Of a stretch of 39,911 bases of DNA, positions 1-8,056 are shown one piece after another. A model generated the notes under the pieces. The model saw nothing but the letters and a program-made list of their open reading frames with translations. It was not told the DNA's origin and ran no database searches. Source of the stretch: Phenylobacterium sp. (GTDB taxonomy: Bacteria; Pseudomonadota; Alphaproteobacteria; Caulobacterales; Caulobacteraceae); the NCBI RefSeq assembly GCF_030698145.1, contig NZ_JAUYNW010000055.1:1-39911 (forward strand). Reading direction: 5' to 3'. The position numbers and the translations under genes are program-made. Numbering within the stretch: the stretch's first letter is position 1; every line of letters begins with the position of its first letter.

Positions 1-267
1 GACGATGCAGTCGGCCTCCTGGGCCCCGCCCCAGGCCGAGCGGACCATGGCCCGGTCCAGCCGGCGGCGCGGCGCGAAGATGCCGGGGGTGTCGACCAGG
101 ATGATCTGGGCCTCGCCGGCCATGGCCACGCCCCGCACCGGGAAGCGCGTGGTCTGGACCTTTTGCGTCACGATCGAGACCTTGGCCCCCACCAGTCGGT
201 TGGTCAGGGTCGACTTGCCCGCATTGGGGGCGCCGATGATCGCGGCGAAGCCGGCGCGGGTGGTCAT
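1..267 (-). CDS. era: GTPase Era, N-terminal part (cut by window edge)
   Basis: Era is an essential GTPase that binds 16S rRNA and helps mature the 30S ribosomal subunit. Only the first 89 residues are in the window. The G1/Walker A motif GAPNAGKST lies at residues 12-20, followed by the switch region VTQKVQTTRF and the G3 motif DTPGIF. The start is ATG at 267, which overlaps the rnc stop codon as ATGA, so translation is probably coupled to rnc. The KH RNA-binding domain lies outside the window. The order lepB-rnc-era on one strand is common in proteobacteria and supports the call. Confidence 0.95.
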   Translation of the reverse strand, partial: MTTRAGFAAIIGAPNAGKSTLTNRLVGAKVSIVTQKVQTTRFPVRGVAMAGEAQIILVDTPGIFAPRRRLDRAMVRSAWGGAQEADCIV

Positions 268-962
268 AACGTTCCTTCTCGTTTCAACAACATGGCCATG
301 GCCGCGGCTTTCTCCGCGTCCTGGCGCGAACGGCCCTGGGCCAGTTCGGGTTCGTGGTCGCCGACGCTCACCGAGACCGTGAAGCACGGCGCATGGTCGG
401 GTCCCGTACGCTCTACCACCTTATAGGCCGGAAGCGGCAGGCCGCGTCCCTGCGCCCATTCCTGGAGCTGGGTCTTGGGGTCCTTGATCCGCTGTTCGCC
501 CAGCCCTGCGAACTCCTCGGACCAGAACTCCAGGAAGAAGGTCCGCGCCAAATCCAGCCCGCCCTCCACATAGAGCGCGCCCATCAGGGCCTCGCAGGCG
601 TCGCCCAGCACGGTGTCGTTCTCCCGCGCGCCGATCTTGCTGGCGCTGGGCGCCATGCGCAGGGCCTCGGCCAGGCCGATCCGCCGGGCGACCCGGGCGC
701 AGGCGTGGTAGTTGACGAGGTCGGCCATCAGCCGGCTCATCTCGCCTTCACGGGCCTCGGTGTTGAGGTCCATCAGCCGTTCGGCGGCCAGCAGATTGAG
801 CACCCGGTCCCCCAGGAACTCCAGCCGCTCGTAGTGACGCACCTTGGTCGCCCCGTCGCCCACGCTGGCGTGGGTCAGGGCCCGCTCCAGGAGGTCGCGA
901 TCACGGAAGACGTGGCCGATATGGTCTTCGAGCTCGGCGACCGCGGCCAGGCGCCTGTTCAC
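264..962 (-). CDS. rnc: Ribonuclease III
   Basis: RNase III cleaves double-stranded RNA in rRNA processing and mRNA control. The 232-residue product carries the family signature ERLEFLGDRVL (residues about 45-55) and a C-terminal double-stranded-RNA-binding domain (DPKTQLQEW through RQDAEKAAAMAML). I take GTG at 962 as the start because it overlaps the lepB stop as GTGA and puts the protein at the usual family length. An in-frame ATG at 1013 would add 17 residues and overlap lepB by about 50 bases, which is less likely. It overlaps era downstream by ATGA, so lepB-rnc-era reads as one coupled operon. Confidence 0.95.
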   Translation of the reverse strand: MNRRLAAVAELEDHIGHVFRDRDLLERALTHASVGDGATKVRHYERLEFLGDRVLNLLAAERLMDLNTEAREGEMSRLMADLVNYHACARVARRIGLAEALRMAPSASKIGARENDTVLGDACEALMGALYVEGGLDLARTFFLEFWSEEFAGLGEQRIKDPKTQLQEWAQGRGLPLPAYKVVERTGPDHAPCFTVSVSVGDHEPELAQGRSRQDAEKAAAMAMLLKREGTL

Positions 963-1738
963 TTGAGGACTTGGAAGAACCGGCTGGGTCGGGCGTCCAT
1001 CACCCAGGTCCACGGCTTGAAGATCGAGGCTTCCTTGTCCCAGGACAGCATGATGATCTGCGCCTTGCCCACCACGTTCTCGGCCGGGACGAAGCCTACG
1101 CCGATCTCGGCCGGGACGCGGCTGTCGAGCGAGTTGTCGCGGTTGTCGCCCATGAAGAAGTAGTGGCCCTCGGGCACTACGAAGGTCTCGGTCTTGTCGA
1201 CCTCGCCATCCGGCCCGAAGTCGTAGGTCACGAAGGTCTTCCCGTTCGGGAAGCTCTCCTTGAAGCGCTCGACGCTGCGGGTGAAGCCATAGCCGGAATC
1301 GATCATCACCGGCGGCAAGGTCTCGCGCGGGATCATCTTGTCGTTCAGGTAGAGCTTGCCTTCGCGCATCTGGATGCGGTCGCCGGGCAGGCCGATCAGG
1401 CGCTTGATGTAGTCGGTGCGACCGTCGCGGGGCAGCTTGAAGACGATGATGTCACCGCGATCGGGCGTGCGGCCCATGATGCGGCCGCTGAACAGCGGCG
1501 GGCTGAACGGGATGGAGTGGCGCGAATAGCCGTACGTGAACTTCGAGACGATGATGTAGTCGCCCTCAAGCAGGGTCGGCTCCATCGAGGCCGACGGAAT
1601 CGTGAAGGGCTGGAAGAACAGCACGCGCAGGAACAGCGCGATCAGCAGGGCGTAGGCGACCGTTTTCACGATCTCAACGAACTCGTTCACCGCGCCGGAC
1701 TTCTCCGGGGTGGCGGCGGTTTGAGCCTGTTCGGTCAT
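959..1738 (-). CDS. lepB: Signal peptidase I
   Basis: This inner-membrane serine protease removes signal peptides from exported proteins. The 259-residue product has one N-terminal membrane segment (about residues 24-45), the catalytic Ser in IPSASMEPTL (S51), the general-base Lys in DYIKRLIGLPGD (K112), and the C-terminal box GHYFFMGDNRDNSLDSR. I chose ATG at 1738; two in-frame TTG codons lie just before it. It is the first gene of the lepB-rnc-era operon. In many alphaproteobacteria acpS sits directly upstream; here acpS is 3.2 kb away, beyond an accessory island. Confidence 0.96.
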   Translation of the reverse strand: MTEQAQTAATPEKSGAVNEFVEIVKTVAYALLIALFLRVLFFQPFTIPSASMEPTLLEGDYIIVSKFTYGYSRHSIPFSPPLFSGRIMGRTPDRGDIIVFKLPRDGRTDYIKRLIGLPGDRIQMREGKLYLNDKMIPRETLPPVMIDSGYGFTRSVERFKESFPNGKTFVTYDFGPDGEVDKTETFVVPEGHYFFMGDNRDNSLDSRVPAEIGVGFVPAENVVGKAQIIMLSWDKEASIFKPWTWVMDARPSRFFQVLK

Positions 1739-1888
1739 CAACAACGTCCTGACAGATGTCCGGGCTTCGGACAGAGAGCCTAGCTAGACGCTGCTTACGC
1801 AAGGAGCAAGCCAGCGGGCCGCGAACTCTGTGTCATGGGCGCCCCGCATTTCGACGCAGTCGAGGGTTGTATGGTCGACGTCCGCCGG

Positions 1889-1924
1889 CGAAGTGGACTG
1901 CGCGTCGGAAGCCGAAGTGGACTG
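1889..1924. repeat. 12-bp direct repeat between lepB and the exporter gene
   Basis: The 12-mer CGAAGTGGACTG occurs at 1889-1900 and again, identically, at 1913-1924, start to start 24 bp. It lies in the 230-bp divergent region between lepB and the EamA gene, about 45 bp before the exporter start. It could be a tandem regulator site or a leftover of a mobile-element end. No protein is encoded here. Confidence 0.5.
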
Positions 1925-1969
1925 ACTTGACCATTGCGGCGGGGCGACAACGCCCTATCTAGTCGCGCG

Positions 1970-2863
1970 ATGACTCGTCCCGCCCTGCCCTGGCTACACG
2001 TCCTGCTCGCGCTCGCCGTCGTAGCGGTCTGGGGAACCAATTTCGTGGTCATCCGCATCGGCCTGGACCACCTGCCGCCGCTGACCTTTGCGACCCTGCG
2101 CTTCACCTTCGCCCTGCTGCCGGCGGTGTTCTTCCTGAAGAAGCCCGACGTGCCCTGGCGCAACCTGGCGGCCTACGGGATGCTGATCGGGGCGGGCCAG
2201 TTCGGCCTGCTCTACATCGCCATCAACGGCCACATCTCGCCGGGCCTGGCCTCGCTGGTGGTCCAGACCCAGGTCTTCTTCACCATCGGCCTGGCCATGT
2301 GGATCGCCAAGGAACGCATCCGCACCTTCCAGGTCGCGGCCCTGGCCCTGGCCGCGATCGGCCTGCTGGTCATCGTCGCCCATACCGACGCCAGCGTGAC
2401 CCCGCTGGGCCTGGGCCTGGTGCTGTTGGCCGCGGCCAGTTGGGCCGGGGGCAACGCATTCTCCAAGGCCGCAGGCCAGGTCAACATGCTCTCCTATGTG
2501 GTGTGGGCGAGCCTGTTCTCCGTGCCGCCCCTGCTGGTCCTGGCTCTGGTCTTCGAGGGTCCGACCGCGATGCTTCAGGGCGTCCAGAACGCCGACGCCG
2601 CCACCTGGGCCGCGGTGATCTGGCAGTCGGTCGGCAACACCCTGTTCGGCTACGCCGCCTGGGGCTGGCTGCTCTCGCGCCACCCGGCGGCGACCATCAC
2701 GCCCATGGCCATGCTGGTGCCGGTGTTCGGCATGGGCGCCTCGGCGCTCTGGCTGGGCGAATCCCTGCCCGACTGGAAGCTGCAGGCCGCGGCCCTGGTG
2801 ATGAGCGGCCTGGCGCTGAACATCTTCTGGCCCGCCATGGAGCGGCGGTTCGCCCGGGCCTAG
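1970..2863 (+). CDS. EamA/DMT-superfamily exporter
   Basis: This 297-residue inner-membrane protein is probably an exporter of small metabolites such as amino acids or related compounds; the substrate cannot be read from sequence. It has about ten hydrophobic segments in the two-times-five EamA arrangement, with the family-typical beginning AVWGTNFVVIRIGL and PPLTFATLRF. ATG at 1970 begins just before the first membrane helix; an in-frame start 36 bases upstream would add a polar stretch with no support. Its stop codon shares the bases CTAG with the stop of the convergent TetR gene (2860-2863). Confidence 0.85.
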   Translation: MTRPALPWLHVLLALAVVAVWGTNFVVIRIGLDHLPPLTFATLRFTFALLPAVFFLKKPDVPWRNLAAYGMLIGAGQFGLLYIAINGHISPGLASLVVQTQVFFTIGLAMWIAKERIRTFQVAALALAAIGLLVIVAHTDASVTPLGLGLVLLAAASWAGGNAFSKAAGQVNMLSYVVWASLFSVPPLLVLALVFEGPTAMLQGVQNADAATWAAVIWQSVGNTLFGYAAWGWLLSRHPAATITPMAMLVPVFGMGASALWLGESLPDWKLQAAALVMSGLALNIFWPAMERRFARA

Positions 2864-3438
2864 CGCCGCAGCCGAAGCCCTTCCAGCAAGGTCTTCAGCG
2901 CCGCCACATAGGCTTGTGGTTCGCCTCCGTGGCCGCCGGCGACGGCGGCTTCGGTCACCGCGCCCAGCAGCAGGCGGCCCAGGGGCTCGACCGGCTGGTG
3001 GGCGATGATCCCCTGCTCCATGGCCACGCCCAGCGCGCGCGGGATCAGGGCGCCGAAATAGCGGCTGTCGATCTCACGCCAGCGCTCCCAGCCCAGCACC
3101 TTCGGCCCGTCGCCCAGGATGATCCGGCCGTTGGGCCCCTGGGAGCAGGCCTCGAAATAGGCCGCGGTGCCGAGACCTATGGAGGCCAGCACGTCGCGGG
3201 CCCCACGCGAGGCGTTCATCACGTCGCGGACCAGGACCTCGGAAGCCTCCTCGAACACCGCCTCGAACACGGCCTCCTTGGTCGGGAAGTGATGATAGAC
3301 CGCGCCCTTGGCGACACCGGCGGCGGCGGCGATCTGGTCGACCGAGGTCGCGGCGAATCCCTGCCCGCCGAAGAGGTCGGCCGCGGCCGTCAGGATGGCC
3401 GCGCGGGTGGCGGTGCGTCGTTCGGCCTGCTTCGCCAT
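2860..3438 (-). CDS. TetR/AcrR-family transcriptional repressor
   Basis: This is a 192-residue one-component regulator. The N-terminal helix-turn-helix is clear: RAAILTAAADLFGGQGFAATSVDQIAAAAGVAKGAVYHHF split over residues about 12-51, with the typical VYHHFPTKEAVFEAVF end. The C-terminal ligand domain is not diagnostic. I chose ATG at 3438; another ATG at 3480 exists but would place the start beside the operator and add a poorly TetR-like leader. It is divergent from the isocitrate lyase-like gene, and palindromic half-sites lie between them, so it probably controls itself and that gene. Confidence 0.88.
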   Translation of the reverse strand: MAKQAERRTATRAAILTAAADLFGGQGFAATSVDQIAAAAGVAKGAVYHHFPTKEAVFEAVFEEASEVLVRDVMNASRGARDVLASIGLGTAAYFEACSQGPNGRIILGDGPKVLGWERWREIDSRYFGALIPRALGVAMEQGIIAHQPVEPLGRLLLGAVTEAAVAGGHGGEPQAYVAALKTLLEGLRLRR

Positions 3439-3491
3439 GAGGTCACCGTAGCAGTCGCCGGGCGACGCGCCAATTGACATACCGCCTCCCA

Positions 3492-3518
3492 GTCGGTAAA
3501 TACCGACTTACGGTCGGT
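3492..3518. promoter_or_regulatory. Candidate TetR operator with three half-sites
   Basis: GTCGGTA (3492-3498), two bases, TACCGAC (3501-3507) form a perfect 7-bp inverted repeat; a third half-site GGTCGGT follows at 3512-3518, giving a second inverted pair ACCGAC/GTCGGT. The site sits in the 104-bp gap between the divergent TetR and PEP mutase/isocitrate lyase-like genes. Short inverted repeats of this size are usual for TetR-family operators. Overlap with the promoter of either gene is inferred, not seen. Confidence 0.7.
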
Positions 3519-3542
3519 TTAAGTAACTCCGCAGGTACGAGC

Positions 3543-4406
3543 ATGGTTTCGACGGCGCAGATCGAAAAGGCGGCCCGGTTCGCGGCGCTCCACCGGACTG
3601 GGTGCTTCGTGCTTCCCAACGCCTGGGACATCCCGAGCGCCCTGCTCTGCCACGAGGCCGGATTCCCAGCGGTCGGCACCAGCTCGATGGCCGTCGCCCT
3701 GGCCCATGGCGTCCCGGACGGCGAGAAGATCGGCCGCGACCGGATGCTGGCGGCCAGCGGCGCCATCGCCCGCCGCGTGCCGATCCCGGTGACCGCCGAC
3801 CTCGAGGCGGGCTATGGCCCCTCCCCCCGTGACGTGGCCGAGACCGTGCGCCTGGCCATCGCCGCGGGCCTGGTCGGCTGCAACCTAGAGGACACCGATC
3901 CGGTGACCCGCGGCCTGACCCCGGCCCTGCGGGCCGCCGAGCGGATCGCCGCCGCGGTCCAGGCCGCCAAGGCCTCCGGCCTGCCCGACTTCGTGATCAA
4001 CGCCCGGACCGATCCCTACTACCACCAGCCTTCAGACCCGCAGGCGGCCTTCGCCGAGGCTGTGGTGCGGGGCAACATGTACCTCGCGGCCGGGGCGACC
4101 TGTGTCTTCGTGCCGGTGCCCAGCGACCTGGAGACGGCCAAGAGCCTGGTCTCGGCCATCGACGGCCCGGTAAACCTCATGGCGGCCCAGAAGACCGCGA
4201 CGGCGCCGTTCCGCCAGCTGGCCGGCGCCGGGGTCCGCCGGATCTCCATGGGCGGCAGCCTAATGGCCGCAACCTACGCCCAGGCCGGGGCGGTGCTGGA
4301 CGAGGTTCGGGCCAGCGGGACCTTCGACTATGCGGTGCGCAGCGGGCCGGCCTTCCTTAACCTGGCCCGCCTGATCTCCCGCCATCCCGAAGACAGCCAC
4401 GCCTGA
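3543..4406 (+). CDS. Isocitrate lyase/PEP mutase superfamily protein
   Basis: The 287-residue protein belongs to the superfamily of C-C and P-C bond-cleaving (beta/alpha)8 barrel enzymes (oxaloacetate decarboxylase, methylisocitrate lyase, phosphonopyruvate hydrolase). Visible motifs are NAWDIPSALL near residue 25, VGTSSMAVALAHG, the Mg-binding VTADLEAGYG, and GCNLEDTD. The catalytic KKCG loop of true isocitrate lyase is not apparent, so I assign only the superfamily. ATG at 3543 is preferred because it lies downstream of the operator; a longer reading from 3474 runs through the operator. It lies 10 bases before the SnoaL-like gene, so they probably share a transcript. Confidence 0.82.
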   Translation: MVSTAQIEKAARFAALHRTGCFVLPNAWDIPSALLCHEAGFPAVGTSSMAVALAHGVPDGEKIGRDRMLAASGAIARRVPIPVTADLEAGYGPSPRDVAETVRLAIAAGLVGCNLEDTDPVTRGLTPALRAAERIAAAVQAAKASGLPDFVINARTDPYYHQPSDPQAAFAEAVVRGNMYLAAGATCVFVPVPSDLETAKSLVSAIDGPVNLMAAQKTATAPFRQLAGAGVRRISMGGSLMAATYAQAGAVLDEVRASGTFDYAVRSGPAFLNLARLISRHPEDSHA

Positions 4407-4416
4407 GGAACGCCCG

Positions 4417-4782
4417 ATGCCCAGCCGAGAAACCCTCGACGCCTTTGTGGCCCACGTGGTCAGCGGCGACCATGTGGGCGCCATCGAGCGCTACTACACC
4501 GACGACGCTTCCATGCAGGAGAACAACGACCCGCCCCGTGTCGGCCGCGAGGTGCTGATGGCCGGAGAGGCCAAGGTGCTGGCCCGGGTCGAACGGGTGA
4601 CCACTGAGCTGATGGGCCTGGTGCTCGCCGACGGCGACCAGGTGGCGATCCGCTGGCGCTTCGAGTTCTTCCCCAAGCAAGGCCCGTCGCGGGTGATCGA
4701 AGAGGTCGCCTGGCAGACCTGGCGCGGCGAGAAGATCGCGCGCGAGACCTTCTTCTACGACCCCAAGCAGATGACCGTCTGA
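4417..4782 (+). CDS. SnoaL/NTF2-like small protein
   Basis: The 121-residue protein fits the NTF2-like/SnoaL fold: an opening helix RETLDAFVAHVVSGDHVGAIERYYTDDASMQEN, then alternating strands ending in VAWQTWRGEKIARETFFYDP. Members bind small hydrophobic ligands or act as isomerases or hydratases; the actual role is unknown. It starts 10 bases after the isocitrate lyase-like gene and ends 47 bases before a strong terminator, so it is the last gene of that two-gene operon. Confidence 0.8.
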   Translation: MPSRETLDAFVAHVVSGDHVGAIERYYTDDASMQENNDPPRVGREVLMAGEAKVLARVERVTTELMGLVLADGDQVAIRWRFEFFPKQGPSRVIEEVAWQTWRGEKIARETFFYDPKQMTV

Positions 4783-4829
4783 CGTCCCAGGCTCCTCCAC
4801 GCTTTCCAGAGTGTCCAAGCCCTGACCTC

Positions 4830-4864
4830 GCCCATCCCGGTTCGCCGGGGTGGGCTTTTTTTTT
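4830..4864 (+). terminator. Rho-independent terminator after the SnoaL-like gene
   Basis: An 11-bp stem (GCCCATCCCGG / CCGGGGTGGGC, one G-U pair) closes a TTCG tetraloop and is followed by nine T residues at 4856-4864. This is a textbook intrinsic terminator for the plus-strand operon ending at 4782. Confidence 0.92.
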
Positions 4865-4899
4865 GGAGCCGCTTTTGCTGCCGGCCGGCGCCTCGGCCG

Positions 4900-5298
4900 C
4901 TAGTCCGGCAAGGCCTCGATGATCACGAAGGCCTGGGCGTAGGGATGGTCGTCGGTGAGCGAGAGGTGGATCACCGCCTTGTGGCCGGCCGGCGTCATCT
5001 CCTGCAGGCGAGTGAGCGCCCCCCCGGTGAGCGCCATGGTGGGCTGGCCCGAGCGCATGTTGACCACCCCCATGTCGCGCCAGAACACGCCACGGCGCAT
5101 GCCCGTGCCCAGCGCCTTGGCGCAGGCCTCCTTGGCGGCGAACCGCTTGGCGTAGCTGGAGGCGCGGTCGGGCTTGCGCTCCGAACGGATGCGCTCGACC
5201 TCGGTAAAGATGCGGTTGGTGAACCGCTCGCCGAAGCGTTCCAGGGTCTCAGCGACCCGGCGGATGTCCGAGAGGTCCGAGCCGATCCCGATGATCAA
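4900..5298 (-). CDS. acpS: Holo-[acyl-carrier-protein] synthase, TTG start
   Basis: AcpS transfers phosphopantetheine from CoA to acyl carrier protein. The 132-residue product begins [15 protein letters not shown] (metal ligand D8) and has [18 protein letters not shown] (E57), both family signatures. The start is TTG at 5298, overlapping the pdxJ stop as TTGA; no ATG lies near and TTG gives exactly the expected N-terminus. A longer open frame upstream runs through pdxJ in another frame and is not coding. It is the last gene of pyrE-pdxJ-acpS. Confidence 0.93.
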   Translation of the reverse strand: MIIGIGSDLSDIRRVAETLERFGERFTNRIFTEVERIRSERKPDRASSYAKRFAAKEACAKALGTGMRRGVFWRDMGVVNMRSGQPTMALTGGALTRLQEMTPAGHKAVIHLSLTDDHPYAQAFVIIEALPD

Positions 5299-6053
5299 GC
5301 GGCACGCTCGGCGCGCGCGGCGTCCATCAGCATCCGCATCCGATGGATGGCGGGGCCGAGGCCGGTGAAGATCGCCTCGCCTATCAGGAAGTGGCCGATA
5401 TTGAGCTCGGCGAGCTGCGGGATCGCGGCGATCGGCTTGACGGTTTCGTAGTCGATGCCGTGGCCGGCATGGACCTCGAGCCCCATCCGTTCGGCGGCCT
5501 CGGAGGTCTTGCGTAGCGCCTCCAGCAGCCGGTCGGCCTCGCCGGTCCGCTCGCGCACGGCGTCGCAATAGGCGCCGGTGTGCAGCTCGATCACCTGGGC
5601 GCCCATGTCCTTGGAGGCCTGGGCCTGGACCGGGTCGGCGTCGATGAAGCAGGAGACGCGGATGCCCGCCTCCACCAGGCGGCGCACGACCGGGGTGATG
5701 GCGTTGTGGCCGCCGGCCACGTCCAGGCCGCCCTCGGTGGTCCGCTCCTCGCGGCGCTCGGGCACCAGGCAGGCGGCGTGCGGCAGGTGGGCGATGGCGA
5801 TAGCCTCCATCTCCTGCGTTACGGCCATCTCGAAGTTCAGCGGCCGGCCGCGCTTGCGGGTGATGACAGCCAGGGCCTCGATGTCGCCGTCCGAGATGTG
5901 GCGGCGATCCTCGCGCAGGTGGGCGGTGATGCCGTCGGCGCCGGCGGCGATCGCCATCTCGGCGGCGCGGACGGGGTCGGGATAGGTGGACCCCCGGGCG
6001 TTCCGGATGGTCGCCACGTGGTCGATGTTCACCCCAAGGCGCAGGCGGCTCAT
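5295..6053 (-). CDS. pdxJ: Pyridoxine 5'-phosphate synthase
   Basis: PdxJ condenses 1-deoxyxylulose 5-phosphate with amino-acetone phosphate to make pyridoxine 5'-phosphate, the last ring-forming step of vitamin B6 synthesis. The 252-residue barrel has the family start [17 protein letters not shown], then [23 protein letters not shown], and the C-terminal HAGHGIDYE and [14 protein letters not shown]. The start ATG at 6053 overlaps the pyrE stop as ATGA, and the stop overlaps the acpS start as TTGA, so the three genes are tightly coupled. Confidence 0.96.
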   Translation of the reverse strand: MSRLRLGVNIDHVATIRNARGSTYPDPVRAAEMAIAAGADGITAHLREDRRHISDGDIEALAVITRKRGRPLNFEMAVTQEMEAIAIAHLPHAACLVPERREERTTEGGLDVAGGHNAITPVVRRLVEAGIRVSCFIDADPVQAQASKDMGAQVIELHTGAYCDAVRERTGEADRLLEALRKTSEAAERMGLEVHAGHGIDYETVKPIAAIPQLAELNIGHFLIGEAIFTGLGPAIHRMRMLMDAARAERAA

Positions 6054-6634
6054 CCGCGCAGCCTCTTGCTGCCCGGCTCCTCGGCCGGGAGGGCCGCAAG
6101 CTCGGGCGGAAGCTCGTTGGCGGCGTAGGACGGCACATCGACGGTGGCCAGCGCCACCAGCGGCCAACCCACATCGGCCTTGCCGCCGGACCGGTCGACG
6201 ATGCAGGCGCAGCACAGCACCTTGCCGCCGGCGGCCTCGATGGGCTCGACGGCTTCGCGGAACGAGCCGCCCGTGGTGATCACGTCCTCGACCACCACGA
6301 CCTTGGCGCCCGGCGCGATCGTGAAGGCGCGGCGGAGCTTGAACTTGCCCTCCTCGCGCTCGACATAGATCGACGGGACGTCCAGCCAGCGGGCGACCTC
6401 ATAGCCCGGGATGATCGCACCGACCGCGGGGGCCACGATCACGTCAGGCTTGCCGAACTGGGCGACGATCTTCTCCGCCAACGCCTTGCAGAGCCGCGCG
6501 GTGCGCTCCGGATACTGGAACACCAGGTTCTTCTGCAGGAACATCGGGCTGTGGCGCCCCGAGGCCAGGATGAAATGGCCTTCGCGAAGCGCGCCGGCGC
6601 CGCGGAATTCTTCGAGGACATCTTCGGTGTTCAT
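6050..6634 (-). CDS. pyrE: Orotate phosphoribosyltransferase
   Basis: PyrE joins orotate and PRPP to form orotidine 5'-phosphate in pyrimidine synthesis. The 194-residue protein has the PRPP-binding motif [13 protein letters not shown] (residues 112-124), the substrate loop near [16 protein letters not shown], and [16 protein letters not shown] at 6634 gives the usual family length; an upstream in-frame start at 6682 would add 16 unrelated residues. First gene of pyrE-pdxJ-acpS; the GST gene starts 77 bases away on the other strand. Confidence 0.94.
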   Translation of the reverse strand: MNTEDVLEEFRGAGALREGHFILASGRHSPMFLQKNLVFQYPERTARLCKALAEKIVAQFGKPDVIVAPAVGAIIPGYEVARWLDVPSIYVEREEGKFKLRRAFTIAPGAKVVVVEDVITTGGSFREAVEPIEAAGGKVLCCACIVDRSGGKADVGWPLVALATVDVPSYAANELPPELAALPAEEPGSKRLRG

Positions 6635-6711
6635 GCGGGGTCTCCTGGCTTGCGGATTACCGAACCCCTGCCAAGCTGTCATCGACCAATTCGCGTAGGG
6701 GCCGCAGACCG

Positions 6712-7404
6712 GTGAGACTCTTCCAGACCTATGACTCGCCCTTCCCCACCCGCGTGCGCCTGCTGCTCTACGCCAAGGGGATCGAGGTCGAGATCATCCA
6801 GCCGCCCGGTTTCCACGCCTCGGTCGAGACCAAGGAAGAGTATCTCAAGATCAATCCCATCGGCCGGGTGCCCACCCTGGTGCTGGACGACGGCCGGGCC
6901 CTGCCCGAGTCCGAGGTGATCTGCGAGTACCTGGAAGACGCCTATCCCGAACCGTCACTGCGGCCGGACGACCTGTGGGAGCGCGCGCGGATGCGGCTGC
7001 TCTCGCGCATCTGCGACTTCTACGTGGTCATGGCCATGGTCCCGTTGTTCACCCTGGCCGGCCGCTCGCGGCGCCATTGGGAGCCGGAGGTCGTGAACGC
7101 GGCGGCTGGCAGGCTCGCCGAGGCCCTGGCCTATCTGGAGGACTTCATCGGCGAGCACGGCTATGCGGTCGGACGCTCACTCACCCAGGCCGACGGCGCC
7201 ATCGCCCCGCAGCTGGTGCTGGCCAGCGAATGGATCCCCGGCCTGTTCGGCACCCCCGATCCGCTGAAGGCCCTGCCCAGGCTCGCCGCCTACTGGCGCG
7301 CCATCCAGACCGATCCGATCGCCGCGCGGGTGATCGCCGAGACCCGAGACGCCATCGCCGAACAGCAGGCCGCCGCCAAGGCGCGGGCGAAGCAGTCGAG
7401 CTGA
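6712..7404 (+). CDS. Glutathione S-transferase family protein
   Basis: A 230-residue GST: N-terminal thioredoxin-like domain ([23 protein letters not shown], with a possible catalytic Ser near residue 9; then [14 protein letters not shown] and the glutathione-binding [11 protein letters not shown]) and an all-helical C-terminal domain. The substrate is unknown. The start is GTG at 6712; this gives the fold its proper first strand. Its TGA overlaps the ATG of the following GNAT gene by one base, so the two are probably co-transcribed. Confidence 0.88.
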   Translation: MRLFQTYDSPFPTRVRLLLYAKGIEVEIIQPPGFHASVETKEEYLKINPIGRVPTLVLDDGRALPESEVICEYLEDAYPEPSLRPDDLWERARMRLLSRICDFYVVMAMVPLFTLAGRSRRHWEPEVVNAAAGRLAEALAYLEDFIGEHGYAVGRSLTQADGAIAPQLVLASEWIPGLFGTPDPLKALPRLAAYWRAIQTDPIAARVIAETRDAIAEQQAAAKARAKQSS

Positions 7405-7940
7405 TGATCGACCGCGGTCTTCGCCTTTCCACCCCGCGGCTGACCTTGCGCCCCTTTGAGCCAGCCGACGCGCCGAGGCTGGTGGAGATTCAGTCCAACT
7501 GGAACGTCACCCGCATGCTGCGCTTGGCCCCTTGGCCTCCAACGCCAGAGGCTATGGTCGATTGGGTCGACATTCACGGGAAGGAATGGCGTGCGGGCGC
7601 GGCCTATCGGTTCGCCTGCGTGATGGAGGGAGAGGTCATCGGCTGCGCCGACATCGACGCGATCGCGTCGGGCGGCGCGGAGCTTGGTTACTTTTTCGAT
7701 GAGGCCCACTGGGGCAAGGGCTTGGCTCGAGAGGCGGCGGGAGCGGTCCGGGACTTCGCCTTCCGCACAATTGGACTCGATCATTTGATCGCTGGGCACG
7801 CGGCGGAAAATCCAGCCTCGGGTCGGGTGCTGCTGGCCCTCGGCTTTCGCCATGCCGGAGACACTATGAAATCATCCAAGCCACATGGCGGCCGGGACGT
7901 CGCCTACCGACTCTATCGTCTGGAGAAAGCTTGGCCCTAG
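7404..7940 (+). CDS. GNAT acetyltransferase, RimJ/RimL type
   Basis: The 178-residue protein has the RimJ/RimL-like opening LSTPRLTLRPFEPADAPRLVEI, the acetyl-CoA loop region DEAHWGKGLAREAAGAV, and the late motif NPASGRVLLALGFRHAG. Such enzymes acetylate N-termini or small amines; the substrate is not known. It begins at ATG 7404, sharing one base with the GST stop. Codon usage is slightly less GC-rich than in its neighbours, a weak hint of separate ancestry. Confidence 0.87.
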   Translation: MIDRGLRLSTPRLTLRPFEPADAPRLVEIQSNWNVTRMLRLAPWPPTPEAMVDWVDIHGKEWRAGAAYRFACVMEGEVIGCADIDAIASGGAELGYFFDEAHWGKGLAREAAGAVRDFAFRTIGLDHLIAGHAAENPASGRVLLALGFRHAGDTMKSSKPHGGRDVAYRLYRLEKAWP

Positions 7941-7951
7941 CCAGGCCGGGC

Positions 7952-8056
7952 TCACCACGCCTAGGTCCAGTCCTTCGCGGTCGGGCGACAGCCGCCGTCG
8001 GCCCAGCCTTTCCACGCCCGCCCTCGCACGACCCACGTGGTGGTCAATGGCGGGTA
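7952..8056 (-). pseudogene. Decayed 3' end of a D-aminoacylase-family gene
   Basis: On the minus strand 7961-8040 encodes VVRGRAWKGWADGG then CRPTAKDWT and a stop, nearly the same as the C-terminus of the lipoprotein amidohydrolase at 14071-14150. Over about 78 bases (7952 on versus 14071 on) I count roughly nine differences. Directly beside it, 8033-8050 on the plus strand encodes THVVVNGG, which in the intact gene lies just upstream on the same strand (THVVVNGA); here that piece is inverted. This looks like a rearranged remnant of a second copy, not a gene. Confidence 0.75.

Noticed and set aside
4900..6174. Apparent 424-residue fusion of pdxJ region and acpS
   Set aside because: The first two thirds are pdxJ in the wrong frame; the acpS part starts cleanly at TTG 5298 in a TTGA overlap.
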